NCBI GenBank assembly: GCA_903813345.2
Contig: CAIIXF020000009.1
Location: 15,018,347-15,082,346, forward strand
Origin: Owenia fusiformis
Lineage: Eukaryota > Annelida > Polychaeta > Sabellida > Oweniidae
Direction of reading: 5' to 3'
DNA length: 64,000 nucleotides
The position numbers and the translations under genes were made by a program. Under the pieces are notes generated by a model. That model was not told where the DNA came from. It did no database searches and saw nothing but the letters and a program-made list of their open reading frames with translations. Shown one piece after another: positions 1 to 10,053 of the stretch; position 1 is the first letter of the stretch; each line of letters opens with the position of its first letter.

Positions 1-937
1 CTTTATTTCAATAAAATGTGATAAATTAATGTCTTCAGGTATTATCTAATAATATTCCTACCAAATGAATTTTTTATTAAGTATAAACATAAGAAATTGC
101 TTAAATAGCGCCATCTTTTGATAAAATTATACCAAAATTGACGTCAAAATAGCAAACATTTCCCTTATTCACTACTTCTTTTCAATAAAATTTGACAAGT
201 TTATATTTTATCAAGGCTTACTGATAATATTCAACATATATCCGTCAAAATATTTCATCATAATCAATAAAGAAGAGTGTTGGGCAGCCCCACCTATAGG
301 TATATACATGCATTGAACTGCTCTGAAACATAAATTAATGATTATTATTTTATTCATGCTGACCCAATTTGCTTATTCTTAAATAACTGTTATCTGTAAT
401 GAAAATGTTAGATTTTCGGCACACAGACTAATATGGATATTTTAAAGATCTCAATCCGCATTGCCATGCATGATTCTCACTCCTTCGAGGTTAAAATTCA
501 AGATGGCCGCCATAATAATCTTCAAATAAGAATATTTTTTTGATAATTTTTTTTCTGCTTTTATTTCAATAAAATGTGATAAATTAGTGTCTTCAGTTAT
601 TATTTAATAATATTTCCACCAAAGAAATTGCTCATACAGCGCCACCTTTTGGTAAAATTATACCAAAATTAACATCAAAATAATAAACAATTTCCTTATT
701 CACTTCTTCTTTTCAATAAAATTTGACAAGTTTATATTATATCAATGCTTAGTGATAACATTCAACATATATCTGTCAAAATATTTCATTATAACCAATA
801 AAGAAGAGTGTTGTGCAGCCCGACCTATAGGTATATGCATTAAACTGAAACATAAATTAATAATTATTATTATTTTATTCATGCTGACCCAATTTGTTTA
901 TACTTAAGTAACTGTTATCTGGAATAAAAATGTTAGC
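1..937. repeat. Tandem direct duplication, period about 557 bp
   Basis: Bases 1-410 and about 558-937 are the same sequence with scattered changes. Shared landmarks are the opening AATAAAATGTGATAAATTA, the AGCGCCA block near 106 and 637, and the GACCTATAGG-type block near 290 and 822. Both copies end near the same AAAATGTTAG. The unique piece between them (411-557) is the left inverted terminus of the transposon that follows. This is either a tandem duplication of the subterminal region or two related element ends side by side. No coding sequence is visible. Confidence 0.8.
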
Positions 938-1164
938 GTTTCTAGATTCAACAACATGTAAGTTGTAGAAAGTAGAAATGAGAGTTATATGAAGGGGGAG
1001 GGGGTATGTAAGTGGGGATAAGGATTGTGGGTATATATTGAGGCATGTCACCCATCTTGATTTCCTGTGTGTTTCTGCACTCTGAAGTATAACAGAACTG
1101 TATTACAATTTTCTTCATTTTAGTTATATTGAAGTCAGTTTAAAGTCTAATATTCATTGTCTCT

Positions 1165-2690
1165 CATGTTGACGTATATAAAGTCAACAAATTATATCAA
1201 CCCAGACCAAACACCTGTACTTGCTGCCGAACAGCCCCTCTTTGCACTGTTCAAGCAGTAATAGTGGACAATGGCAAGAGATGGGAGAAAAAACGAAGCT
1301 GATAAGGATACTTGGTGGAATACACACTGAGATGGGAGCATTTCACATCTTTGGCAATCTATGAGAGAACCCTGGATGGATTATCTACCTCTCTCAAGGT
1401 GGCATAGCCACATCTGGTACAGCTGATTCCTTTATCAAAGTTAACCAACTCGCACTAACTTGCAGAGCACATCATATTTCTGCCTGTAGTGTTTATATTC
1501 TTGACAAAAAAGCCTGTGAGACACATTGTTTGTGCTGTGATATCGATGAATAACCTCAGTTTGAGTTGGATGACTGGGTGAAAAAACAGTCCCAGCTGAA
1601 TGGCTCTTCCCAATTTAAGTTCTGGTCGATGGTAATGGATCTTAAACTTTTGAGAGGGCAACTTCAGCCTATACAAAGATACCCTTTCTGAGTTGTTACC
1701 ATGCCTTTTTATACTCAATCACAAAAACTAGTCAAGGTGGCTACCAGTTCATATCCGTGACAATCAGTGCTTGGTGAATTCATTAAGGGAAACTAAACTG
1801 ACTAAAACAACAAGGCACATGACATGAACGAAATCATACCATCTAGATATTGTTTTGGACATTTATGAAACTACATGTAACAGTTTAGAGTCTGGTATAA
1901 GAAATAAGAGAGGAAACAGTAAAAGGAGGCATATTTATCCTGAAAATTCCCTACCTAGAAACTGGCAAGATTGTTTGTGCTTGGAGTAAACCAAGAGAGA
2001 ACTGTTTCAAATCCTTACTGCAAATGTGATATAATATAATTATTCATGAACGAAAAAGACTTCTCGCAACCTTTGATCAGGATGTCATGTGTCAATCCAC
2101 AGAAACAATCCACCAAAGACAAATAACCTTGCACACAATCAACACATTTTTTCTGAATGAACCAATATGAGTTGGATTTGACAAGGGGAGACAGTTCAGG
2201 TACTTGGCAGCACATGAAATGGCGAATTCCATTGGGCCTCAAAAAGTCTATGTCTGCCATTATTCCACTCATTGACAAGTTACACCTGGAATGTCCTGGA
2301 TTCCATGGAAGCAGGGGCAGAATTATAGCATGGGACAGATGAAACTCATTTTCACAACTGATGAATGCATTCCTCAGTCTAATAGATGATCCTTTATTAA
2401 TGTTATGTTGCTGTATGATAAATTCAGCAATGACACCTCAATCAACACTGCAAGAAAGAATACATTTTTACAGAAGACTACTTCATTATTGACCACATTC
2501 CTCCAACAGCTGACGCCTTAATGCAACACTGCAAGGGAGCATTGTACCAAGGTGTGCATATCTGGGGTCAGTTTAACAAACCAAGTCCTATCATTCCCTG
2601 GGTATCATTCCATCTCCAAAGAACTGGGGCTGGAGAACAGAGCCAAGAGACAACACTCAGAAGCCACACAGGACTACCTTAAAGCAGATG
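1165..2690 (+). pseudogene. Broken gene of an unclassified transposon-like protein family
   Basis: Several collinear plus-strand blocks in different frames look like one decayed protein: NPDQTPV and QPLFALFKQ near 1200-1255, GGIHTEMGAFHIFGN near 1312-1358, TSGTADSF near 1413-1436, WLPVHIRD near 1738-1762, RNWQD near 1958, HEMANSIGPQK near 2209-2242, and LLYDKFSND near 2406-2435. From memory, this block order occurs in large hypothetical proteins repeated through cnidarian and mollusc genomes, usually transposon-associated; I do not know an agreed name. Stops and frameshifts separate almost every block, so it cannot make a full protein. It lies inside the inverted repeats of the surrounding element, which fits an element-encoded protein. 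Function unknown. Confidence 0.65.
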
Positions 2691-3339
2691 GCTGATGCTA
2701 GTCAACCATTAGTGTGGTTGTCAGAAGCAGTGTTTCCCATGAAGATGTACCATGTACCAGCTTGAAGGCTACTCTAGTATGCACATCATTGTGTGCCTGC
2801 AATGTAGAGTATTCATTAGAATAACTAAAAAAAGGGTTTAAATATGGTAATACTAGGCCTATATAAGATGCAAGATACCCCCTATTTACCCCACCCCCCA
2901 AATTTATATGGTTGACATCTTAGAGTTGGCATTCTACTGTAAAATAATACTATAGAATATTTTTTTATTATGCATGGTACATGATACAGATCAAATCTTG
3001 GCTCTCCAAACTATTACACGCTTCCTTCAACAGTTCAATATATTATAAAACACAGTTTTGATTTTGAACAATTTCACCAATAGGTGGCGCTATGGGAGAC
3101 ATTCTTCATTATGTATTTATCTAAATATTGTTTGGAAAGGAATCAGTTTCTACTAAAACATACAAACCTAATATATTCTGATGAAAAAAGGATGGAGATA
3201 TGATAGGTACAGTACTACAGTATATATGAAATATACATATTTTAATGATTTATCGAAAATTTGGACGAAATCTTAAAAATGGGGGGAATGAACAACCAAA
3301 ATCTTCTTTTTTGATAATCTAAATATTTTTCAGGGTAGA
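2691..3339. other. Non-coding tail of the 3.1-kb element
   Basis: AT-rich sequence between the last recognisable protein block and the right inverted terminus. A possible inner part of the terminal repeat lies near 3065-3090 (AATAGGTGGCGCTATGG). I see no other gene or repeat. Confidence 0.5.
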
Positions 3340-3591
3340 AATATTATAAATTGAAGTTGAAAAATACTAATTAACCACATTTTATTGAAAAAAAGGAATG
3401 AAAAAAATTATCAAATGAATATTATATAATTGTCAGCAATTTTGGCGGCCATCTTGGATTTTCACCAAGAAGGAGTGCGAACCACGCTTGGCAATGCGGA
3501 TCAAAATTTTTAGAATGTCCATATTAGTCTATGTGCCAAAAATCTAAGAATATATATGATCGCGAACTATCGAGCCATTATTGACTGGGCT

Positions 3592-4222
3592 ATAGGTACA
3601 TTTTAATATATAACATTATGGGGGTAAGCGTTTCATAGTTGCTCACGACGCCAGAAGTGCAAAGTATTGTTCCGAATTTTTGAATTTCGTGTTAGATTAC
3701 AGTACTCACACCTGAAGCATGGTTTTTGTTTTTGATAAATTACAATAAAGTTTAATATTCCTATGCGTATTTTTGTGAAATTGTATTGACGTTTATTTAA
3801 GTTACAATGTAACGGTGCATTATATTTGATTAATCAGTATCTGAAGTTTGATTTAAGTACTTTTACATTAGTCTCAATCACGCAAATCCCTTGAATGCGG
3901 GACATCCTACAAATTTAGGTGGATGTCCCGCGAAATCCCGCAAATTTAGGGCACTTTGTCTTAAAAATCTGTCCCTCTATGAAGTTTTTGGTGGTACACC
4001 TGTTAACTGTCTCGCAATTAGGGTGTTTGTCCCTCGAATGGTGCCGCGAAATCCCGCGAATTTGATAAAAAAAATTGGCCTATTAGCGCAATCACGCAAG
4101 TCCCTTAAATGTCCCGCGAAATCCCGCGAATTTAGTAGATGTCCCGCAAAATCCCGCGAATTTTGGGCACTGGGTCTAAAAAATCTGTCCCGCGAGAAAA
4201 TCTTCAGGGGTTGACAGTACTG
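3592..4222. mobile_element. hAT-like repeat with subterminal CGCGGGA-type motifs, copy 1
   Basis: The right end reads GGGGTTGACAGTACTG. In reverse complement this is CAGTACTGTCAACCCC, which fits the terminus CAG-NN-CTGTCAA shared with elements at 19417, 23821 and 26945. The half next to that end is packed with degenerate copies of GTCCCGCGAAATCCCGC spaced 20-40 bp apart, as expected for transposase-binding subterminal repeats. The other half (3592-3860) is AT-rich and simple. The element matches 25053-25688 in inverted orientation along its whole length. I found no target-site duplication, so the left boundary is only where the two copies stop matching. Confidence 0.7.
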
Positions 4223-4274
4223 CGTTTAGAGGCTTGCTTAAAAGTGTGTTCAACATTTTCAAAAAATAGTTTTT

Positions 4275-4730
4275 ATGTCCCCACCACATAGTGTGGGGCC
4301 ATATTGTCGGCCTAGGCGCGTCTGTCTGTCCGTATGTCCGTACGTCCGTCTGTCCATCCGTACGTCCGGGAGTTCTCTCCAAAACCGCTACAGATATCAC
4401 CTTCAAATTTTCAGGGATAACTTATGAGTGCATACAGATATGAATGAAAAAAATTTAACTCGAAACCTACTTCCTGTCGGCCATTTTGAAGTCAAATGCT
4501 AAAATCCTTGTCTGCAAACTTTAGGAAAAACGGCTTCACAGTTGCTTTTAAAACTTTGGAATCAGGGGTGGTTCTTAGTATGAAAATCTAGAACTGACTA
4601 AATATTTGGCATTCTGGGTAAATTTTAAGGTGGCCATTTTGGATTTTCCGTCCTCAAATTGCGTTGGTAAAGTCTTGTCTACTCATTTTCAGGATAACCA
4701 TTTGACGGGATCACCCATTGGTGGGGACAT
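4275..4730. mobile_element. MITE with ATGTCCCCACCA termini
   Basis: The ends are perfect 12-bp inverted repeats, ATGTCCCCACCA at 4275-4286 and TGGTGGGGACAT at 4719-4730. The left part contains a pyrimidine-rich simple array of GTCCGTCTGTCC type (4318-4372). The interior includes two GGCCATTTT motifs and no credible reading frame. The GTCCCCACCA type of end is common in marine invertebrate genomes (recollection). The right end abuts the LINE endonuclease fragment, so it appears to have inserted into or beside it. Confidence 0.75.
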
Positions 4731-4734
4731 TTTG

Positions 4735-5050
4735 TACACATTTGTGTTCTTGTTCTTGATTTCTATCTAAATTGGGAGATTTGTAGTAAATCCCATATAA
4801 AATTTTTGTGTTTTTGTATTTTATCTCTGCCCAGATATAGTCTGTAGTATCTAAGTCAGGTCTTGGTTTTAATAATAATTCCCTTCTAACATGAATTAAT
4901 AATCCCCTGTTGTTTGGGTTGTATAATGGGGGGTGAAAATCATCACCAAGAAAAAATCGTTGGTCAATCACATCATATGTATACTTCCCAGCTTCACAAA
5001 TGCCTACAATACTAATATTCTCTGATGTAACTCTGTTTCTTAAAGTTTCA
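4735..5050 (-). pseudogene. LINE apurinic-type endonuclease fragment
   Basis: About 105 codons on the minus strand read like the N-terminal endonuclease domain of an APE-type non-LTR retrotransposon. Visible in order are ISIVGICEAGKY, where the acidic residue fits the usual catalytic E, then NNRGLLIHVRREL, matching the family's GGV-like strand, then TKILYGIYYKSPN, matching the common YRPPNS block. A complete domain is about 220 residues, so this is a fragment. It is cut by the MITE ending at 4730 on its 3' side and by the minisatellite starting at 5051 on its 5' side. No reverse transcriptase is adjacent. It could belong to the same family as the LINE at 18602-20806, but the pieces do not overlap. 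Confidence 0.7.
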
Positions 5051-5206
5051 AGACAACTCATCCCTGGACAACTCATCCCCTAGACAACTCAACCCCTGGA
5101 TATCTCATCCCCTGGACAACTCATCCCCTGGACATCTCATCCCCTAGACAACACATCCCCTGGACAACTCATCCCCTGGACAACTCATCCCCTAGACAAC
5201 TCATCC
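5051..5206. repeat. 16-bp minisatellite, forward array (GGACAACTCATCCCCT)
   Basis: About ten copies of a 16-bp unit, GGACAACTCATCCCCT, with changes such as AGACAACTC or GGATATCTC. The unit is the reverse complement of the array at 6123-6304. Confidence 0.95.
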
Positions 5207-6122
5207 TTTTTCACAAATTGTAAAGTTTTTTTTGGAAAATAAATATTTATTAAATACATTTTGAATTCTTCTAAATACTATTTTTCACTTTATTGACACA
5301 AATAAAATGGTCAAACAGTCAAACAGTGCCATTAAAACGTCTATCTCTTGTCCTTATATTACATGACTTAAGTTTTCTCTCTGCATAATTTTGAAACATG
5401 AACTTCAGTACCTTCATCTGTGACTGCTGTGAAAAAATAATCTTTGGATTAAAGAATATTTGAACTATGAACAAGGAACATATAATGACATCAAAGGAGC
5501 TTCTTCAATCAATGTTAACATAATATTGAAATTGCATATTAAAAGTAAAATTAATGGTAAATATTTACAAAACAAATTACAGATTATTGGTTGACTATCT
5601 CCTTGACAATACCATAGTAGTACCATGGTATTATTACTATCATAGTTTTTTAAACAACTTTCCAGATTTCCCCTCAAGAAAGTCTTTGTTCACTTGTACT
5701 CAGAAGGGCACCCTCAGAAGACAACAGAATCGTCGCATTAATTAATACCTTACTATTGTTATGTAAATGGAAAGAGTTAGAAGTGCAGATCATTTTTGAG
5801 ATTATGTTTATGGAACAAAAGTGAGGTATTAAATCGAGGATCGTGTTGTCTTCTGAACTATTTGTTCGCACAAATGTACATTTTCTTAGACATATGATAT
5901 TCTGCCTACAACTGGAGGAATAAGGAAAAAACAAAAATCGCACCTTTGAGGCATTTAATTACCGAAACGGTTTGTTCGCAACATTATGGAGTGGAGTACC
6001 AGTGCTCATGTAATATATGATTTTAAAACTTAAAAATGATCGTGATAACCAAGACATTTAAAAATCATTTGAATAATATATGAATTAAAAATATTACATT
6101 AAATTACTCAAACATGCCAAAG
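5207..6122. other. AT-rich interval between two inverted minisatellite arrays
   Basis: About 0.9 kb without a credible gene. It includes a stem-loop: TCAGAAGACAACAGAATCG near 5712 is mirrored by CGTGTTGTCTTCTGA near 5841, with a loop of about 90 bases, and AGTAGTACCATGGTATTATT near 5616 is a short palindrome. Because the flanking arrays are inverted to each other, 5051-6304 may be one element with minisatellite arms. Confidence 0.5.
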
Positions 6123-6304
6123 GATGAGTCGTCCAGGGGATGAGTATGAGTTGTCTAGGGGATGAGTTGTCTAGGAGATGAGTTGTCCAGGGGATGAGTT
6201 GTCTAGGGGATGAGTTGTCCAGGGATGAATTTTCTAGGGGATGAGTTGTCTAGGAGATGAGATGTCCAGGGGATGAGTTGTCCAGGGGATGAGATATCCA
6301 GGAG
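6123..6304. repeat. 16-bp minisatellite, inverted array (GATGAGTTGTCCAGGG)
   Basis: About eleven copies of GATGAGTTGTCCAGGG or close variants, the reverse complement of the 5051-5206 unit. A third, short array lies at 23299-23343. Confidence 0.95.
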
Positions 6305-6309
6305 CCCTT

Positions 6310-6596
6310 ATGAAAAAACAACAATTTTTTCCGAAATTCAATGGTTTCATTGCATATCATGTAACCATCATTTCAACCTTGAAGATCAAAGGAAAAAATC
6401 ATTATTTCAACCTTTAAAAACCATTGCGCAACCATTACTTCACCCAATCTTTTCAACCCTTTTTACATAAAGTTGCAATGGTTACGCAACCATTTTTGAG
6501 AAACCATTGCAAAACCATTACCCATTGAAATAAACAGTTACAATTGATTGCAACCATTGATGGGGAACTGCAACTATTGCAACCATTAATCCTCGA
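6310..6596. repeat. Degenerate AACCATTGC-rich repeat, copy 1
   Basis: The region starts with a short A-rich block (AAAAAACAACAATTTTTTCC) and continues with many degenerate copies of GCAACCATT and CAACCATT. It recurs as the reverse complement at 23036-23292, again directly beside a 16-bp minisatellite. Confidence 0.8.
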
Positions 6597-6970
6597 AATG
6601 AACACTCATGGGTAGATCCCTAGCCAGCTTTTGCACTTTTGAAAAATTTCTAAGGGAATTCACATTTGATAAATATGGCCCAAAAAATGGCCAAAATCAC
6701 TTGAGAAGTGATCAATATGGTGAAAAACTGCATGAATTTGAAATAATTTTTGGCCAGGGTGAACTGCCCCTACCCCGAACACCCCTGTTTACGAGCCTGG
6801 AGGACAATCATAACTTTTAAATTTAAAATACTTTCTCAATTAATCATTAGAGCCCTCTCATCAGGAATGCAGTACCTGATGACCTTAAAATCTGACACAA
6901 AAAATATTTAAGGAGCATATCAAATCCGATCTCTAAAACATTATATTTAGCTTCAAGTCAAATATATAGA
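6597..6970. other. Unassigned AT-rich interval
   Basis: A 70-codon open frame at 6608-6820 resembles nothing I know and shows no domain. I see no repeat partner in the window. Confidence 0.4.
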
Positions 6971-7113
6971 GATTATCCTATATGAGGTTCAGGATATTGG
7001 GATTATCCCTTGGCCAATATAATATATTTGCCCGAGGGCCGCAGGTCCTGAGGGAAAATATGTTATATTGGCCAAGGAATAATCCCAATATCCTGAACCG
7101 ACTATAGGATAAT
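6971..7113. repeat. Fold-back hairpin with a CG-rich centre
   Basis: An imperfect palindrome of about 140 bp. ATTATCCTATATGAGGTTCA is mirrored by TGAACCGACTATAGGATAAT, and TTGGCCAATATAA by TTATATTGGCCAA. The loop centre reads CCCGAGGGCCGCAGG, resembling the centre of the hairpin at 21683-21862. Confidence 0.85.
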
Positions 7114-7390
7114 ATGTTTATCCCTTACCAATCTTGGTCATCTGGTTCACATTGTTCAATCGTGGAAATATTTTAGAATATTCATGTCCAGTTTTGTTTT
7201 CTTGGCCGTGGGTGGATTTTCCTGTTCTCTCAAATATTCCCATATTTATTTTCTCGAATTTTTGATTGATTAAGTGGATGCTCCTTGCTATCAAACAGAT
7301 CCCGATTGTCTGTGTTTTCTCCATTGTCGTTTACAGTCATTACGCGAACGTTACAAATTATGAACAAATATGCGAGCGACGATTATGACG

Positions 7391-7452
7391 TAGCGGGCAG
7401 ATATACTATATCTGCCCGCTCGGAGCGGGACGTAAAGCTATATCTGCCCGCT
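7391..7452. repeat. Short hairpin cluster, AGCGGGCAGATATA
   Basis: AGCGGGCAGATATA is followed immediately by its mirror TATATCTGCCCGCT, a CGGAGCGGGAC spacer, then a second TATATCTGCCCGCT. It lies 280 bp from the previous fold-back. Confidence 0.85.
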
Positions 7453-8068
7453 AATGAAAATATAAGTTTTTACAAACTGGCTTTATGTACCTGTAACACG
7501 TCCAAGTATGGGATAAACTTCATTATGTCTCTTTATTTCCCATTTTGCTAGCATCTTTGACAAATCATGTATGAAACAATTCTAACTTCATGTATGTACA
7601 TAATTATTAGGAAGTCTAATCTGTTAGTATGATATTATTAGTATGTTTATAAGTTAGTATGTCTCAAGTCTGCAGTCTTAATCACACTATTCTCTCATTA
7701 AGAATTTCTTTTTGGACTTTGTGTGTCTCGGATCCTGTTCCAAATGATAAGTCTGGTGTCACTTCTAGAACAACAGAAAAACATTCACTTGTCTGTATAT
7801 ACCATATAAGCTAATCCTTAAGATCTTAAACACATTTCTTTGGCCAAATCGCTTATCGGATATTCGTTTTTAAGGAGAATGAATAATGATGGAATCTTGT
7901 AAGAAAATAAAGATTCTTTTTTGTTTCAATTCAATTTTGTTTAATTTTGCAGGCTTATTTTCATTTAGAAAATAGTAAAAATACAAGTTAAGATTTCACA
8001 TTATTGAATTCAGATAAAGTACCAAGACAGCTAGAGCAGCAACAGTTACACAGACAGAGCGGCAACAG
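7453..8068. other. AT-rich interval, nothing recognised
   Basis: No gene or repeat partner seen in this 0.6 kb. Confidence 0.4.
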
Positions 8069-8146
8069 TTGAAATGCTAATTATAACCCTTGAAAAGCTA
8101 ATTATAACCCTTGAAATGCTAATTATAACCCTTGAACAGCCAATTA
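8069..8146. repeat. 21-bp tandem repeat, about 3.7 copies
   Basis: Units read TTGAAATGCTAATTATAACCC with an AAAGC variant. The last unit is partial (TTGAACAGCCAATT). Confidence 0.9.
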
Positions 8147-8384
8147 GATAAAGTTCTGTTTTGATAGTATAATAAAATCATTACAAATTATGTCTTCATT
8201 TTCAGAATTATTTTTGTCTGAATAATTTATTTTTGAATTCCCCCTACCATAATAATGACACAATCATAGTTAATAAGATGAGATTCACATTAAGAATTTT
8301 AAAGCCAGCTACATGTATGGTCTTGATGATTTAAGCTCAATACCCAAATTATTTCTATTTGATTAATTTCATTTGATTGTAGAG
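8147..8384. other. AT-rich interval, nothing recognised
   Basis: No supported gene or repeat. Confidence 0.35.
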
Positions 8385-8575
8385 GATGAGGTGTACTCGT
8401 TTTTGGCCCTGCTTAGGACTTCAAGTTCATGCTCATATGCATACTATTTCTATTTAATTGAAGGGAAGTGTATTCATGACTTAAAGTTCATGATTTTATT
8501 GAAGAGAATAATTGAAATGCATATTGGCACTGAATATGACTTCAAGTTCATGCTCATAGGCATAAAACCATGTCT
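8385..8575. repeat. About 80-bp tandem repeat, inverted relative to 15160-15395
   Basis: Two to three degenerate units share GACTTCAAGTTCATGCTCAT, TTGGC and GAAGAGAATAATTGAA-type blocks. In reverse complement they match the array at 15160-15395, on the other side of the Mutator-like element. Confidence 0.75.
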
Positions 8576-8961
8576 AGTAAAAGGAAATATCAACTATTCA
8601 AGTGTATAAGATAATTCCCTTTCAGTCATTATGATTAAATGGCTAAAAAACTTTAAGACAACATCTCTCAATGTGCACATTTCAAATATGATATTACTTT
8701 AAGCATGTTCAACTAGTTGAAAGCCCATGCTTTAAGTTAATTATGAATATTAAATGATTAAAATCAATATAATTTGTACTTGCATCTAATCTATTGCTAA
8801 GCAGAGACTTTTTATGTCTCTGTGCTAACCAAGAATATTTCAGGAACAGGGATGTAGCTTTTGGGGTAGATTACAAATTGCCTTGATGTCTGTCTTTGAA
8901 TATTAGTTACTTCAGTCATCCAGATATGCTTTCACTCAAGTATGGATTTTACTGTATTGTA
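8576..8961. other. AT-rich interval before the Mutator-like element
   Basis: No gene seen. TTGAAAGCCCATG at 8718-8730 equals one half of the perfect palindrome at 25703-25728. Confidence 0.35.
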
Positions 8962-9127
8962 CATCTAATGGGAATGTACTAAAAACCCTTCGACCAACGA
9001 CCCTTCGACCCTACGACTTACTGGGTGTCAAGAATTTTTGGAATATATTTTATTGAAAAACCCTTCGACCTCTGATTTCCCAGTCCAGTTTACTAAATGA
9101 TTACGTATAGTTCCAACTTGAGCTCCC

Positions 9128-9312
9128 TGTGCACGCAAATACGCATTTTACCTGGTAATTGTCAAGCAAAAATGTTTCAGTAGAAAAATTTCTAAAAAAG
9201 TTCGTCTACACAGCAAAAATACGAACGCCGAAAAAAAACCGTACGCATTTCGTTCGGACTTTTCACGCGAATTACGTATATGTCACGCAGTGCGTTCGAA
9301 ATTTTTCGTCTT
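9128..9312. mobile_element. Partial copy of the 482-bp MITE family
   Basis: Matches 19502-19690 and the inverted copy at 23821-24000: CACGCAAATACGCATTTTAC, the GTCTACACAGCAAAAATACG block and TTCGTTCGGACTTTTCACGC. Neither CAGGCCTGTCAACT end is present, so both ends are missing. Confidence 0.85.
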
Positions 9313-9495
9313 ATTTTACTTTTTTACTAAAACTTGAAAAGTAGTTGAACGATTTTGAGATCAAAAGTTCGATGGGATTTGCTCCACCTCGCGTTGCTGT
9401 TATCTAGTTCTGAAATGTTTCATATCTATGTCTAATAAATATAGTTGTATAGATGTGTTTGTAATAACCTTTATGCCCTTAAAATGTATATATTC

Positions 9496-9642
9496 AGGGG
9501 GGGGGACATTCGTGGGTTCAAGTGGACCACTGCATTGGCCAAATATTCTCTCAAAATCAGTACAATTTTTCGGTAGTTTAGAAAATACATCACCAAGAAA
9601 ATGCATTTTCTAAAATTTTGGGGCTCCCAGAGGGTAAATTTA
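9496..9642. repeat. Repeat, inverted relative to 13625-13765
   Basis: Shares TCAAGTGG, GGTAGTTTAGAAAATAC, CACCAAGAAAATGCAT and GGCTCCCAGAGGGTA with the reverse complement of 13625-13765. Both lie inside the Mutator-like element. A G-run (9486-9496) precedes it. Confidence 0.8.
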
Positions 9643-10053
9643 AATTATGAATTTTACTTTTAGATTTTTATGAAACAAATTGCCTACATCATTATGTATG
9701 TTGTAATATTATACATTAATTAATAAGAGGTACTAAAGTATTACTACTACACATTTAATTTTTAAATGTTATTATCGAATTCAAATATAAATCAACTATT
9801 TTAACTGAGCCAAGTATTGGATGATTGGAGGCAGTATTGATCAAATTTGCAAAGGGTTAATTTTATTCTCACCTGTCTCAACAAAACAGGAATATCCCAG
9901 AATTCATACAGTCATACTTCTCTTATGTAAACTATATCATTGATTGGCCAAGGGTTCATCTATAATCCTGGGAAGTGACCTCTTCTGGACGAAAAGCGTG
10001 GGAACATCTGATATGACCAGTTCCCATAACAGTGTGTCACCTCACTGTATGTA

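Larger units (their letters stand above)
411..3537. mobile_element. DNA transposon, about 3.1 kb, with long imperfect terminal inverted repeats
   Basis: The left end (411 to about 605) and the reverse complement of the right end (about 3340-3537) match over roughly 190 bp. They start TAGATTTTCGGCACACAG on the left and TAGATTTTTGGCACATAG on the right. Both arms carry GACTAATATGGA, ATCCGCATTGCCA, an AAGATGGCCGCC block and TTCAATAAAATGTG. A weaker match may extend further inward, since GGTGGCGCTATGG near 3073 faces AGCGCCACC near 637. I could not see a clean target-site duplication. The interior carries a decayed gene on the plus strand. Superfamily not assigned. Confidence 0.75.

Noticed and set aside
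3891-4214. 107-codon plus-strand frame rich in CPAKSREF
   Set aside because: It is a translation of the subterminal GTCCCGCGAAATCCCGC repeats of the hAT-like element.
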